Source of the DNA: JAJYUU01 sp963822955
Lineage (GTDB): Bacteria > Actinomycetota > Actinomycetes > Streptosporangiales > Streptosporangiaceae
DNA: 64,000 nucleotides
Assembly (NCBI GenBank): GCA_963822955.1
Contig: CAWGJS010000001.1
Span: 558,001-622,000 of the forward strand
Reading direction: 5' to 3'
This document shows, one piece after another, positions 54,210 through 64,000 of the stretch; the first letter of the stretch is position 1, and every line of letters starts with the position of its first letter. Under the pieces are notes generated by a model. The model ran no database searches. It was given only the letters and a program-made list of their open reading frames with translations, and was not told the origin of the DNA. The position numbers and the translations under genes are program-made.

Positions 54210-55112
54210 TTACTCCCTGGTCGCGTCGGCCAGCGCGTTGGCGCCGCCCACGATCTCGCTGATTTCCTGAGTGATCTCGGCCTGCCTCGCCTTGTTCGCT
54301 TCTCGGCTCAGCTGCTCGATCAGCTCATTGGCGTTGTCCGTGGCCGACTTCATTGCCCGCCGCCGCGCCGCGATCTCGGATGCCGCCGATTCCAGCAGCC
54401 CGTGGAACACCCTGCTTTCCACATACCACGGGAGCAGCACGTTGAGAACATCCTCGGGCGATGGCTCGAACTCATAGATCGGCTGGCCGCCGGGCGGCGG
54501 CTCATCTGTCTCCTCGATCTCCAGCGGCAGCAGCCGCAGTGCGACCGACCGCTGGGTCAGCATGGAGACGAACTCGGTGTAAACGACGTAGATCTCGTCG
54601 ACGCCACCTTCCTCCGTCGGCCGCTCATAAGCGTCCAGGAGGGCCTGGGTAATCTCGGCCGCGTTCGCCTGCTGAGGGGTGTCAGAGAATCCGCTCCAGT
54701 CGGCGGCCACCTGGCGGTTGCGGAACCGGTGCCAGCTGATGCCCTTGCGGCCGGCCACGTAGGACACCGGCTCGACCCTCTGGTTCTGCAGCAGGGACCG
54801 CAGGCCCTGGGCTTCGCGCAGCACGTTGGAGTTGAAGCCGCCGCAAAAGCCGCGGTCGCTAGTCAGAACGGCTACCGCAGCCCTGGTCGGGCTGAGCGCC
54901 GGCCGAGTCAGCGGATGGTCGATGTTGCCGGACCTGCTGACCACGGCCTCCACCGCCCGGGTGAGCTCCCTGGCGTAAGGCGCCGCTGCGTGCAGCCGCT
55001 GCTGCGCCTTGATGATCCGCGAGGACGCGATCAGCTCCTGGGCGCGCGTGATCTTGGCCGTGGACTGGACACTCCTGATCCGCCGCCGTACCGCGCGAAG
55101 CTGGGCTCCCAT
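54210..55112 (-). CDS. atpG: ATP synthase gamma subunit
   Basis: 300 aa. MGAQLRAVRRRIRSVQSTAKITRAQELIA start, LTSDRGFCGGFNSNV and the C-terminal RMAMKSATDNANELIEQL-like helix (RRRAMKSATDNA) are typical. It is the rotating central shaft. It lies between atpA and atpD with 14-bp and 12-bp gaps. Confidence 0.97.
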   Translation of the reverse strand: MGAQLRAVRRRIRSVQSTAKITRAQELIASSRIIKAQQRLHAAAPYARELTRAVEAVVSRSGNIDHPLTRPALSPTRAAVAVLTSDRGFCGGFNSNVLREAQGLRSLLQNQRVEPVSYVAGRKGISWHRFRNRQVAADWSGFSDTPQQANAAEITQALLDAYERPTEEGGVDEIYVVYTEFVSMLTQRSVALRLLPLEIEETDEPPPGGQPIYEFEPSPEDVLNVLLPWYVESRVFHGLLESAASEIAARRRAMKSATDNANELIEQLSREANKARQAEITQEISEIVGGANALADATRE

Positions 55113-55126
55113 GGTCTTGGTACCGC

Positions 55127-56821
<1,695 letters not shown>

Positions 56822-56966
56822 CGTCCTCGCGTCCTTCTCGTCCGTATCAGGGGTTTGCGCTTGTACGTCTTCTTCGGGACCGGGCTGCCGTGGCTCGTCC
56901 TGGCCGTGCCGGCCGTCCTGACCGTCATCCTCAGGCTTACCTGCCCGGGCAGGCTGCTCAGTCACG

Positions 56967-57779
56967 TCATGCCGCTAGCCTGCGCCTGGCCTCGGCGAGC
57001 CGGGCGGCCACGCTGCCGTCGATCAGCTCATCGCCGACGCGCACGGTCATGCCGCCGGTGACCCTCGGGTCCAGTACCACGTTGAGGTGGACCTGGTGAC
57101 CGTAGATCGCGCGCAGGGCGCTGGCCAAGCGCCCGCGCTGCTGGGCGGTGAGCGCCACCGCCACGTGCACCTCGGCCACAAGCCGCTCCCGGCGGCGTGC
57201 CGCCAGCTGGGCGTACTCCTCAAGGCTAACGTCCAGGCTCCGCCCGAGCGGACTGACCGCAGCCTCGGTGATCAGCCGCAGCGTCTCTGGGGTCACCTTG
57301 TCCTCGAGCAGCTGGCTGAGTAGCTGCCGCTTGGTATCGGCGGAAACGAACGGGTTCGTCAGCGCCATCCGCAGCTCCGGCTGACTGGCGACGATCCGGC
57401 CGAACCGGAACAGCTCGTCCTCCAGGTCATCCAGGTGGCCTTGCTCCTCGGCCGCGGCCAGGATCGCCTGCGCGGCCAGCTGCTCGACCGCATCGGTCAG
57501 GTCACCTGGCGCGGACCAGGGCGCCGCGGCCGCCGCAGCGACCAGAATGGCCGCCGCATCGCTGACCCGGCCCGCCAGCAAGGAGCTGGCGAGCTCGGAC
57601 CTGGCCTCGGCCGGGCGGGATGGGTCGGCGAGCGCCCGGCGCAGCACTGGCTGGCTGGCCAGCAGCCCGGCGACGGCGAACAGCTCGTTGCCGAGCGCCA
57701 GCGCGGCCTGGGCGCCAAGCCTCAGCGACGCCAGCCGCTCCTCCAGCTCGGCCAGAGATGCCCTGCTAATGCCCCTCAT
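56967..57779 (-). CDS. atpH: ATP synthase delta subunit
   Basis: 270 aa from ATG 57779 (MRGISRASLAELEERLASL), the usual actinobacterial delta start. GNELFAVAGLLASQPVLRRALADP and DDLEDELFRFGRIVASQPELR repeats, ending DPRVTGGMTVRVGDELIDGSVAARL. It joins F1 to the b stalk. In the sequence as given there is no stop between the b reading frame and this gene, so both are in one frame (see atpF). Confidence 0.93.
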   Translation of the reverse strand: MRGISRASLAELEERLASLRLGAQAALALGNELFAVAGLLASQPVLRRALADPSRPAEARSELASSLLAGRVSDAAAILVAAAAAAPWSAPGDLTDAVEQLAAQAILAAAEEQGHLDDLEDELFRFGRIVASQPELRMALTNPFVSADTKRQLLSQLLEDKVTPETLRLITEAAVSPLGRSLDVSLEEYAQLAARRRERLVAEVHVAVALTAQQRGRLASALRAIYGHQVHLNVVLDPRVTGGMTVRVGDELIDGSVAARLAEARRRLAA

Positions 57780-58335
57780 GACGATGTCCGCGCCCCGGAC
57801 GCCGGGCTCCTGGCTGGCGTCGAGCTCTTCCAGGAACCGGTCCACGACCCGGCTCTGCCTGGCCACATCATCCAGCGACTCGCCGACGATCTTGCTCGCC
57901 AGCTGCACAGACAAAGAACCGATCTCCGCTCGCAGCGATGCGAAGGCCTGCTGCCGGTCGGCTGCGATCTGGAGCTGCGCGGCCTCGGTGATCCGCCTGG
58001 CCTCCGCCTGTGCCTGTTCGCGCATCTCCGTGATGATCGCAGCGCCCTGCTCCCTGGCGTCCTCGCGCAGCCGAGCCGCCTCGTGCCTGGCGTCGGCCAG
58101 CTGGGACTGGTACTGCTCGAGCACGCCCTGCGCCTCGGTCTGAAGCTCCTTCGCGGTGCTCGATCCCGCCCTCGATCTGCTCGGTTCGCTCCTCCAGGAC
58201 CTTCATGATCCTGGGCATCAGAACCTTCCACAGCGCGAAGAACACGATGAAGAACGCGATCGCGCCGACGATGACCTCGGTCCAGTTCGGCACGAGCGGG
58301 TTCGGTGACGACGACGCCGCGAGCTGATGCAACAT
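57780..58335 (-). CDS. atpF: ATP synthase b subunit, frameshifted near 58155, no stop before atpH
   Basis: Starts MLHQLAASSSPNPLVPNWTE with one membrane helix (VIVGAIAFFIVFFALWKVL). After IMKVLEERTEQIEGGIEH the pattern continues one frame over as AKELQTEAQGVLEQYQSQLADARHEAARLREDAREQG; an extra C in GAGCACCGCGAAG explains this. The b domain then ends VVDRFLEELDAS and runs into atpH without stop, although TGA exists in another frame as ATGA with the delta start. Either two indels or a b-delta fusion after one indel. Mycobacteria have a b-delta fusion but also a separate b. Confidence 0.85.
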
Positions 58336-58360
58336 GTGCGGCTACCTCTCCTGCTGTTAC

Positions 58361-58678
58361 TTACTTAAGGAAGAACGGCACCGCGATGCCGATGAGGGCG
58401 AGCGACTCGGTCAGCGCGAAGCCGATCCACATCAGGCCGGTAACGCGTCCGGCCGCCTCGGGCTGTCGCGCGATCGACTGGATCGTGTTGCCGAAGATCA
58501 GGCCGATGCCGATGCCAGGGCCGATCGCGGCCAGACCGTAGGTGAGAGCGCCGAGATACCAGATGTGGATCGTGTACGGGTTGGCGGACGTGCCGGTGCC
58601 ACCCCCGGCTGCGAGCGCAAGGTGATGCGCGCCGGACGCGACGTAGAGCAGGTGATGCAAGTGCACCAGGTGCTGCAT
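58361..58678 (-). CDS. atpE: ATP synthase c subunit with long His-rich N-terminus
   Basis: 105 aa; usual c subunits are 70-85. Two helices: GALTYGLAAIGPGIGIGLIFGN and the second with the proton-carrying Glu91 in FALTESLALIG; the polar loop is ARQPEAAG (71-73 RQP). The first 38 residues contain six His in the first 19 and have no counterpart in typical members. It is between atpB and atpF. Confidence 0.95.
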   Translation of the reverse strand: MQHLVHLHHLLYVASGAHHLALAAGGGTGTSANPYTIHIWYLGALTYGLAAIGPGIGIGLIFGNTIQSIARQPEAAGRVTGLMWIGFALTESLALIGIAVPFFLK

Positions 58679-58738
58679 GGTGTGTTCCTTCGTGTCGGCT
58701 GGCGGGAAGTCCGCCGGGTTCTTCCTTGCGGAGTCGGT

Positions 58739-59548
58739 TCAGTGGGCGGATTCGTACGCACCGGAGATATAGGTGGCGGTCAAGATCGTGAAGATAAAGG
58801 CCTGCAGTGCCTGGATCAGCACTTCGAGGCCGGTCAGCAGGACCACCAGCGTGAATGAGGTAGCCGCGAACAGGGCGCCGATGGACAGAGTCAGCAGGTA
58901 CCAGGTAGCCAGGGTGAACACCAGCAGCAGCACGTGCCCGGCCATCATGTTCGCGAATAGTCGGACCGACAGGGTGAAGGGCCGCACGAGGATGTTCGAG
59001 AACAGCTCGATAGGCACCAGCAGTGGCAGGATCCACCACGGCGCGCCCTCTGGGACCGCCATGTTCCTGAAGTAACCGAACGGGCCCTGGTGCTTGATGC
59101 CCAGCGACATGTAGATAATCCACACCATCCCGGCCAGCGCGACCGGGTAGCCGTACTTCGAGAACGCCGGGAAGTAGAAGATGGGGATGATGCCCATGAT
59201 GTTGTTCATCCAGATGAAGAAGAACAGCGCCACCAGGAATGGCAGCCACTTGTCGCCTCTCTTGCCCAGCTGGGGGCGCAGGATCTGATCACGGACGAAC
59301 AGGATGCCCATCTCGCCGACGTTCTGCATGCCGCGGGGCACCAGCTTCGGGCTGTGGAAAGCGAACCAGAAGAACGCCAGGACCAGGATGGTGCTCAGCA
59401 GGACGAGCAGTCCCGGCTTTCCGAACCCGACGGTGCCAACCTTGAAGAACGGCGTGAAGTAAAAGTCGTTGATCGAGGGCGCAGGGAAGCCGCAGCCCGA
59501 GAAGATGTGGCAGCTCTTCGCGGCCTCGGCCGCAAGTACGTCACTCAC
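58739..59548 (-). CDS. atpB: ATP synthase a subunit
   Basis: 269 aa, five to six membrane helices. The FSNILVRPFTLSVRLFANMMAGHVLLLVFTLATW segment carries the essential Arg (RPFTLSVRLFANM), and FIFTILTATYISGAYESAH ends the protein. It forms the two half-channels for protons. Upstream genes are atpI and an AtpZ-like gene. Confidence 0.96.
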   Translation of the reverse strand: MSDVLAAEAAKSCHIFSGCGFPAPSINDFYFTPFFKVGTVGFGKPGLLVLLSTILVLAFFWFAFHSPKLVPRGMQNVGEMGILFVRDQILRPQLGKRGDKWLPFLVALFFFIWMNNIMGIIPIFYFPAFSKYGYPVALAGMVWIIYMSLGIKHQGPFGYFRNMAVPEGAPWWILPLLVPIELFSNILVRPFTLSVRLFANMMAGHVLLLVFTLATWYLLTLSIGALFAATSFTLVVLLTGLEVLIQALQAFIFTILTATYISGAYESAH

Positions 59549-59690
59549 CGAGTTACCCCTTCGGGCGGTCGCGTGCAGGCTGGCACCGTGGCAGGCCGCT
59601 GCGGGCTAGGACGAGCCATCATGGCGCAGCGGGTGCGGGCGCCTGCACGCGGGTCGCCCATAACGCGCCGAACAGCCATTTCGTCACGGG

Positions 59691-59921
59691 TCAGGATCGC
59701 GTGACGCGGAAAACGATCAGCAGTACCGACAGGCCGATGCCGACGATCATGCCGAGCGGGAACAGGAACGTCAGGCCCGTCCACCGGCTGATCAGCCAGC
59801 CAATGCCGCCATAGAGGATCATGCCGCCGAGCAGGTAGCTGAGGATCCGCCAGCCGTCGGCCTCCCGCGGCGGGCGCGGCTCCTGGCCGGGCTCGCTGCC
59901 GCCGGGCTTCAGATCGGCCAT
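59691..59921 (-). CDS. AtpZ/AtpI-family small membrane protein
   Basis: 76 aa from ATG 59921 (MADLKPGGSE; another ATG just upstream). Two membrane helices: ILSYLLGGMILYGGIGWLISRW and FLFPLGMIVGIGLSVLLIVF. The GxxxGYxxG-type helix pairs are like AtpZ, an accessory of Fo assembly or magnesium uptake. It sits between atpI and atpB. Confidence 0.72.
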   Translation of the reverse strand: MADLKPGGSEPGQEPRPPREADGWRILSYLLGGMILYGGIGWLISRWTGLTFLFPLGMIVGIGLSVLLIVFRVTRS

Positions 59922-60054
59922 CATGCGCGCTGGCCCGCTGGTGTGGGCTGGCGTGCTGGAGCCGCAAGACGGCACGGCGGCAGGCAGCGCGGTGGCAGGC
60001 AGCGGCGACCGCGGGCCGCAGTCTGCCGTCCGGAGTGAATGTCGAAGCCACGGG

Positions 60055-60543
60055 TCATCGTTCTCCGTCCGGCTCGACATACAGCATCTTCGTCCGGCTC
60101 CAGTTCACCGCGAGCGCGATGTCATAGACCAGGACGAGAACGATCGCAGTAAGGCCGAACAGCCACGGGCTGAACGCAGTGCTGTTCTGGAAACGGCCGA
60201 CCAGGATCAGCAAGACCAGGATCTTGAACACGTAGGTGCCCATGCCCGCGAGCATCATCGCTTGCGGACTCACCTTTGCCGCCTTGCTCAGAGCCAGCAC
60301 GCTAAGCCCGAAGAATGCGCCGACGACGCCCACGGCGATTGCGGCGCCGATGAGGCCCTTGTGGCCGCCGACGGCAACACTGATCACCACCATGACCACA
60401 GCCACTGCGGCCGTCACGGCAGCGGATCGCCGCGCCATCGGGGCGATGTTCGCCAGCATCTTCTGGAAAACTCCGGGTGATCTTTTAGCGCGGTTGGGTT
60501 GCCCAGCAAACCGCGAGGTAGGTCGTGGTGCCAGTGCCGTCAT
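60055..60543 (-). CDS. atpI: ATP synthase assembly protein AtpI
   Basis: 162 aa; an internal ATG at 60459 is a possible start. Four membrane helices: AAVTAAVAVVMVVISVAVGGHKGLIG, AAIAVGVVGAFFGLSVLALS, YVFKILVLLILVGRF and FGLTAIVLVLVYDIALAVNW. It is the first gene of the ATP synthase operon, and assists assembly of the c ring in other bacteria. Confidence 0.85.
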   Translation of the reverse strand: MTALAPRPTSRFAGQPNRAKRSPGVFQKMLANIAPMARRSAAVTAAVAVVMVVISVAVGGHKGLIGAAIAVGVVGAFFGLSVLALSKAAKVSPQAMMLAGMGTYVFKILVLLILVGRFQNSTAFSPWLFGLTAIVLVLVYDIALAVNWSRTKMLYVEPDGER

Positions 60544-60743
60544 GACACTCGGCCGCCTGGCCCCTGCGGGCCAGGTGAGCGAAACGTATCACGGACCTCG
60601 CACCAGGCTTCTAGTGGGTGCTCGTGAAAGATATCACAAGCTCTTCGGCCTTGTAGTTCACGGCGTCACCTAACGTGACGACACGGCGCCCTCGGACCGC
60701 CAAAATACAGGTCAGGTGGGGAACGGCGGAAGTCACTGGCTGG

Positions 60744-61280
60744 TCAAGAGAGCGTGATGATCTGGTCAGGGGAACTCTGGGTCTGACGGTAGCGGCCCGG
60801 TGTCTGCGTGCTCGGGATCACCCGCGGCCGACGCAACTCCGGCGTCGCCGGTGCCTGGCCAGTCACGCCTGGCGGCACCGTGCCGATGACCGATCGCGCT
60901 GGACTGGCAGGCCTATGGTCCGGCAAGCGGTCCCCCGGCCGGGCTGGCGCTGAACGTGCTGGCGTCGAACGGCCTGGCGCCGGACGGGCAAGCGACGGGC
61001 CGATGGGGGTCGACCGTCTGAGATCTGCCGCCGGGGCCTGCGGTTCGGTCTGGCGCCAGAACGCCAGCGAATGGACCTGCTGGACGTGCTCATTCCGGGT
61101 CGGCTCGGGCCGCCGCCAGTCAGATTCGGCCAGCGGGACCTCGCTGGGTATCCCATTGCCCGGCTCTGCCCGCGTGGACGGTGGCCGCATCGGCTCTGCC
61201 CACACCGAATCGCCACGCCCCGGATCGGCCCGCAGCGGATCGGCCCGCAGCGGGTCGGCATGCACCGGGTTGGCATGCAC
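60744..61280 (-). CDS. Disordered protein with N-terminal pentapeptide repeats
   Basis: 178 aa from GTG 61280, with GGAG upstream but 15 bp away. No known domain. It begins VHANPVHADPLRADPLRADP, from a 15-bp tandem repeat, and is Pro/Arg/Ser-rich throughout. Third codon positions are strongly G/C, unlike the other frames, which supports coding. It lies between wecA and the atp operon. Function unknown. Confidence 0.5.
   Translation of the reverse strand: MHANPVHADPLRADPLRADPGRGDSVWAEPMRPPSTRAEPGNGIPSEVPLAESDWRRPEPTRNEHVQQVHSLAFWRQTEPQAPAADLRRSTPIGPSLARPAPGRSTPARSAPARPGDRLPDHRPASPARSVIGTVPPGVTGQAPATPELRRPRVIPSTQTPGRYRQTQSSPDQIITLS
61221..61280 (-). repeat. Four 15-bp tandem units
   Basis: Units begin at 61221, 61236, 61251 and 61266 (CGGATCGGCCCGCAG, repeated exactly once, then two variants with CGGGTCGGCATGCAC). 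They encode the VHANP/VHADP/LRADP repeats at the start of the disordered protein. Confidence 0.8.
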
Positions 61281-61299
61281 CGGCGCGGCGAGAAACTCC

Positions 61300-62692
61300 T
61301 CAGGCCGCGTCGGCCGGCGGCAGCTGCGTCGCGAGTGACTCCACCTGGGTGCCAAGCGACGCCACTACCTCGCTAGCGGAGACCGCTGCCAGCCTCCGCT
61401 TGGCGGCGGCCTCTGGCTGTTGCAGCTGCCCGGCAGCCCCAGCCGACGCCAGTGCCAGCCCTCCAGCCGCGGCCAGCTCCGCCCCGGCGCCCACATCCTC
61501 ATTCGCCACTCGGGTGCGCTGCCACCAGCGCAATCTCGGCATGGACATGAGCAGCAGGGCGACGACGGCCGCAACGGTAATCAGCACGAAGACGAGGATC
61601 GGCTCGCCGTGATGGCCGGCGTTCCTGGGCTGCACGGTCTTCTCAACCGAGAGCCAGACCACGCTGCCAGAGAACAGCGCTGCCCACAGGTACATGATCA
61701 GGACGCTAGTGCGCTGTGAATGGCCGATGTCGAGCAGCCGGTGATGCAGGTGCTTGCGGTCAGGCGCGAACGGCGAACGGCCCGCTTTGGTGCGGCGCAC
61801 CACCGCCAAGAGCAGGTCGGCGTACGGAATGATCAGCAGCGCGGCAGGCAGTATCAGCGGCAAGATCACCGGATACCGGTTGATCTGGCTGGTCAGGTTG
61901 GCTTCCGGCAGCGAGTTGATGCTGGAGATCGGCGCGTAGGCGAGCAGCAGGCCCAGCAGCATCGACCCGGTGTCGCCCATGAAGATCGTGGCCGGCGAGA
62001 AGTTGTGCGGCAAGAAGCCGATGCACATGCCGATGAGGATGGCGGACGCCAGGGCCGGAGCCGCCAGGGCCGAGGCGTGGATGACCTTGGCCAGCAAGTA
62101 GTAATAGATGAAGAAGGACACCGCCGCGATGCAGACGATGCCGGCCGGCCAGGCCGTCCAGGCCATCGATGAAGTTCACCGCGTTGATCGTCGCGACCAC
62201 GATGAGGATCGTCAGCAGGATCCGCTGATCGGTGTCGGGAATGTAGGTGTTGCCGCCCGGCAGCGGCAGCCAGCTCAGGGTCGTACCGGTGGCCACCAGG
62301 ATGCCGCCGGCTGCGACCTGCCCGGCCGCCTTGGTCAGCGCGCCCATGCCCCACCGGTCGTCGATGATCCCGACCACTACCAGCAGTCCGCCCGCCAGCA
62401 GCAGGCCGTTGAGCATTCCGGTGTTGGTGAAGGCGGCGTCGCGCAGCTGCGGTATCTGCTCGGAGACGAGCAGGCCGGCCGCGAGGCCGCCATACATGGC
62501 GAGACCGCCCAGCGTAGCTACCGGGACGACGTGCACGTCGCGCTCTCGGGGCTGCTTCATCGCGCCGAACCGGGCAGCCACGCGGCGCACCAAGGGCGTC
62601 AGAATGTAGGTGGCGGCGGCCGCCACCAGCAGCGTCAGGACGTAGTCCTTCACCGGCTCACCAGGCCAGGACAGGTTCAGCAGGACCATCAC
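61300..62692 (-). CDS. wecA: WecA/Rfe-like undecaprenyl-phosphate GlcNAc-1-phosphate transferase, frameshifted near 62145
   Basis: The first part (ATG 62692; GTG 62653 is the more family-like start) carries VVGIIDDRWG and NAVNFIDGLDGLA. The second, one frame over, carries AGIVCIAAVSFFIYYYLLAK, FMGDTGSMLLGL and the HLHHRLLDIGHS motif. The break is in CTGGCCGGCCGGCATC, where one extra G restores a +1 shift. Together about 460 aa with around ten membrane helices. It starts cell-wall polymer or arabinogalactan-type linker synthesis at the membrane. The C-terminal 100 residues are Ala-rich. Confidence 0.88.
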
Positions 62693-62791
62693 GGTAACTC
62701 TAGAGCACTAGGCCGACTGCCACGGCTGATGCCCGGCGAAGTCGGGTCACGCGCTAGCCCGGCGCTGCGGCTAACTGAGCTGGCACGGGCG

Positions 62792-63451
62792 TCACGGCTG
62801 GCCCGCGTCAGCGCCAGTGATGACGGCCGCGACCTCGCGCAGCCTGCCTAGCGAGATCGCGCCGCGGCGCAGCAGCCGGGGCTGCGGTCCGGTCATGTCG
62901 AGTATGGTCGACGCCACGCCGCCGGCCACTTTGCCGCCGTCGAGGTAGACCGAGACCGCCTCGCCCAGCTGTTCCCTGGCTTCGGCCGCGGTCATCGCCG
63001 ACGGGGAGCCGGACAGGTTGGCGCTGCTGACGGCCATCGGCCCGGTCTCGCGGAGCAGGTCTAGCGCGACCGCGTCCTCTGGCATGCGGATCGCGACGGT
63101 ACCCTTTGTGTCGCCCAGGTCCCAGCTCAGCGTCCTGGCAGCCCGGCAGACGAGGGTCAGGCCGCCGGGCCAGAACTCGTCGATCAGCCGCTGCCCGTCC
63201 GGGCCCAGGTCCTCGACCAGCGCGGCGGCGGCGCGGACAGTGCCGACCAGCACCGGAGGCGGCATGTCGCGGCCGCGGCCCTTAGCCGCGAGCAGCCTGG
63301 TGACCGCGGCCGGGCTGAAAGCGTCGGCGCCGAGTCCGTACACGGTGTCGGTAGGCAGTACGACCAGTTCTCCGCGCAGGACGGCAGTGACGGCTGCGGC
63401 AAGCCCTTCGGTGCGCTGCGCATCGTCGGCGCAGTCAAACCAGGCGCTCAT
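62792..63451 (-). CDS. L-threonylcarbamoyladenylate synthase (Sua5/YrdC)
   Basis: 219 aa. LVVLPTDTVYGLGADAF at the ATP/threonine site, WPGGLTLVCRAAR and GPMAVSSANLSGSPS define the YrdC fold. It makes the precursor of the t6A tRNA modification. It lies between prmC and wecA as in other actinomycetes. Confidence 0.94.
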   Translation of the reverse strand: MSAWFDCADDAQRTEGLAAAVTAVLRGELVVLPTDTVYGLGADAFSPAAVTRLLAAKGRGRDMPPPVLVGTVRAAAALVEDLGPDGQRLIDEFWPGGLTLVCRAARTLSWDLGDTKGTVAIRMPEDAVALDLLRETGPMAVSSANLSGSPSAMTAAEAREQLGEAVSVYLDGGKVAGGVASTILDMTGPQPRLLRRGAISLGRLREVAAVITGADAGQP

Positions 63452-63479
63452 AGCTGATCATCCTGCCATGCCGGGACCG

Positions 63480-64000
63480 TCAGGGCAGGGCCGCAGTGAC
63501 AAAGCGGTCGCGGCCAGCAAGGTCTGCATGATTGCGGGTCTGCAGCCAGCCGCTCTCCTCGGCGAAAACCCAGTACACGGCGGTGCCCTGCTGCGCTCCA
63601 TGCTCCACAGCCACCAGCCCGCCGGGCCGCAGCAGCCGGCGTGCCGTGGCTTCGACGACCCGGACGGCGTCGAGCCCGTCGGCCCCGCCTCCCCACAGCG
63701 CCGTGGCCGGGTCGTACTCTCCGACCTCCGGAGGGACCCAGGCTCCGGCCGGGATATAGGGCGGGTTGCTGACCACCAGGTCGACGCGGCCGTCAAGGTC
63801 GCCGAGGGCGGACGCGAAATCGGCCGCGTGCAGAGTCACCCGGCCGGCCGTGTGCGGTGACGCAGCAGCGACGGTCGCGATGTTGCGCTCGGCCCACTGC
63901 CTCGCGAGCGGATCAGCTTCGACACCGTGCACCCGCGCGCGCGGTACCTCCTGGGCGATGGACAGCGCAATGGCTCCCGAGCCGGTCCCGAGATCTGCGA
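63480..64000 (-). CDS. prmC: PrmC/HemK release-factor glutamine methyltransferase (5' end missing)
   Basis: About 173 C-terminal codons; the start is beyond the window. DLGTGSGAIALSIAQEV is SAM motif I and VDLVVSNPPYIPAGAW holds the NPPY catalytic motif for the glutamine in the GGQ loop of release factors. The final segment is short. It is upstream of sua5 on the minus strand, the classic prfA-prmC-sua5-wecA-atp order. Confidence 0.93.
   Translation of the reverse strand, partial: ADLGTGSGAIALSIAQEVPRARVHGVEADPLARQWAERNIATVAAASPHTAGRVTLHAADFASALGDLDGRVDLVVSNPPYIPAGAWVPPEVGEYDPATALWGGGADGLDAVRVVEATARRLLRPGGLVAVEHGAQQGTAVYWVFAEESGWLQTRNHADLAGRDRFVTAALP

Overview
The window is chromosomal DNA of a high-G+C actinomycete (Actinomycetota; roughly two thirds G+C by eye, many GTG starts, ATGA/GTGA overlaps). 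Several gene neighbourhoods match conserved Streptomyces/Streptosporangium-type synteny: bcp-rdgB-rph, cysM-cysO-mec-DUF2017-clpS-pncB-pncA-DUF3039, nucS and a Scy/FilP-like coiled coil beside methylmalonyl-CoA epimerase, thiolase and meaB, and prmC-sua5-wecA-atpIBEFHAGDC-DUF2550. Genus-level assignment is not possible from the sequence alone.

Layout. 1-15.2 kb is accessory: a secreted phosphoesterase cut by the window edge, an AT-richer methyltransferase island, a divergon in which TetR-HAD-MBL-zfUBP faces tautomerase-methyltransferase across twin palindromes, small lipoproteins, a SARP regulator, a rhodanese/hydrolase pair, a second TetR gene with its own palindrome and an ICMT-family gene, a frameshifted lipoprotein, YCII-domain genes and an ECF sigma factor with a C-terminal SnoaL-like domain. 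15.5-31.6 kb is housekeeping: an unusual tRNA with a leucine anticodon, peroxide defence (bcp), nucleotide sanitation (rdgB), RNase PH, the Mec/CysO/CysM cysteine pathway, ClpS, NAD salvage (pncB, pncA), YqgE, a CnoX-like thioredoxin and a split acyl-CoA mutase large subunit.

31.7-44 kb holds an ECF sigma factor followed by a badly frameshifted beta-propeller gene, MarR, a degenerate ABC ATPase, DUF2127, MeaB, thiolase, methylmalonyl-CoA epimerase, a polar-growth coiled coil built on 11-residue repeats, and lipid/CoA oxidoreductases. With the adenosyltransferase at 51.3 kb, the mutase, MeaB and epimerase form most of a B12-dependent acyl-CoA mutase system spread over 20 kb. 44-51 kb carries a scrambled phosphoesterase relic with two internal pieces in reverse orientation, NucS (frameshifted), a GNAT, a deaminase, an aldehyde dehydrogenase, a GMC oxidoreductase and a 967-bp structured non-coding region. 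51.3-64 kb is the F1Fo ATP synthase operon with wecA, sua5 and prmC upstream of it.

A recurring feature is single-base frameshifts inside genes expected to be intact (atpD, atpF, wecA, nucS). Either the assembly has indel errors in GC-rich tracts or some genes are genuinely decaying. Reads over these points would decide, and the frameshift claims below should be read with that caveat.
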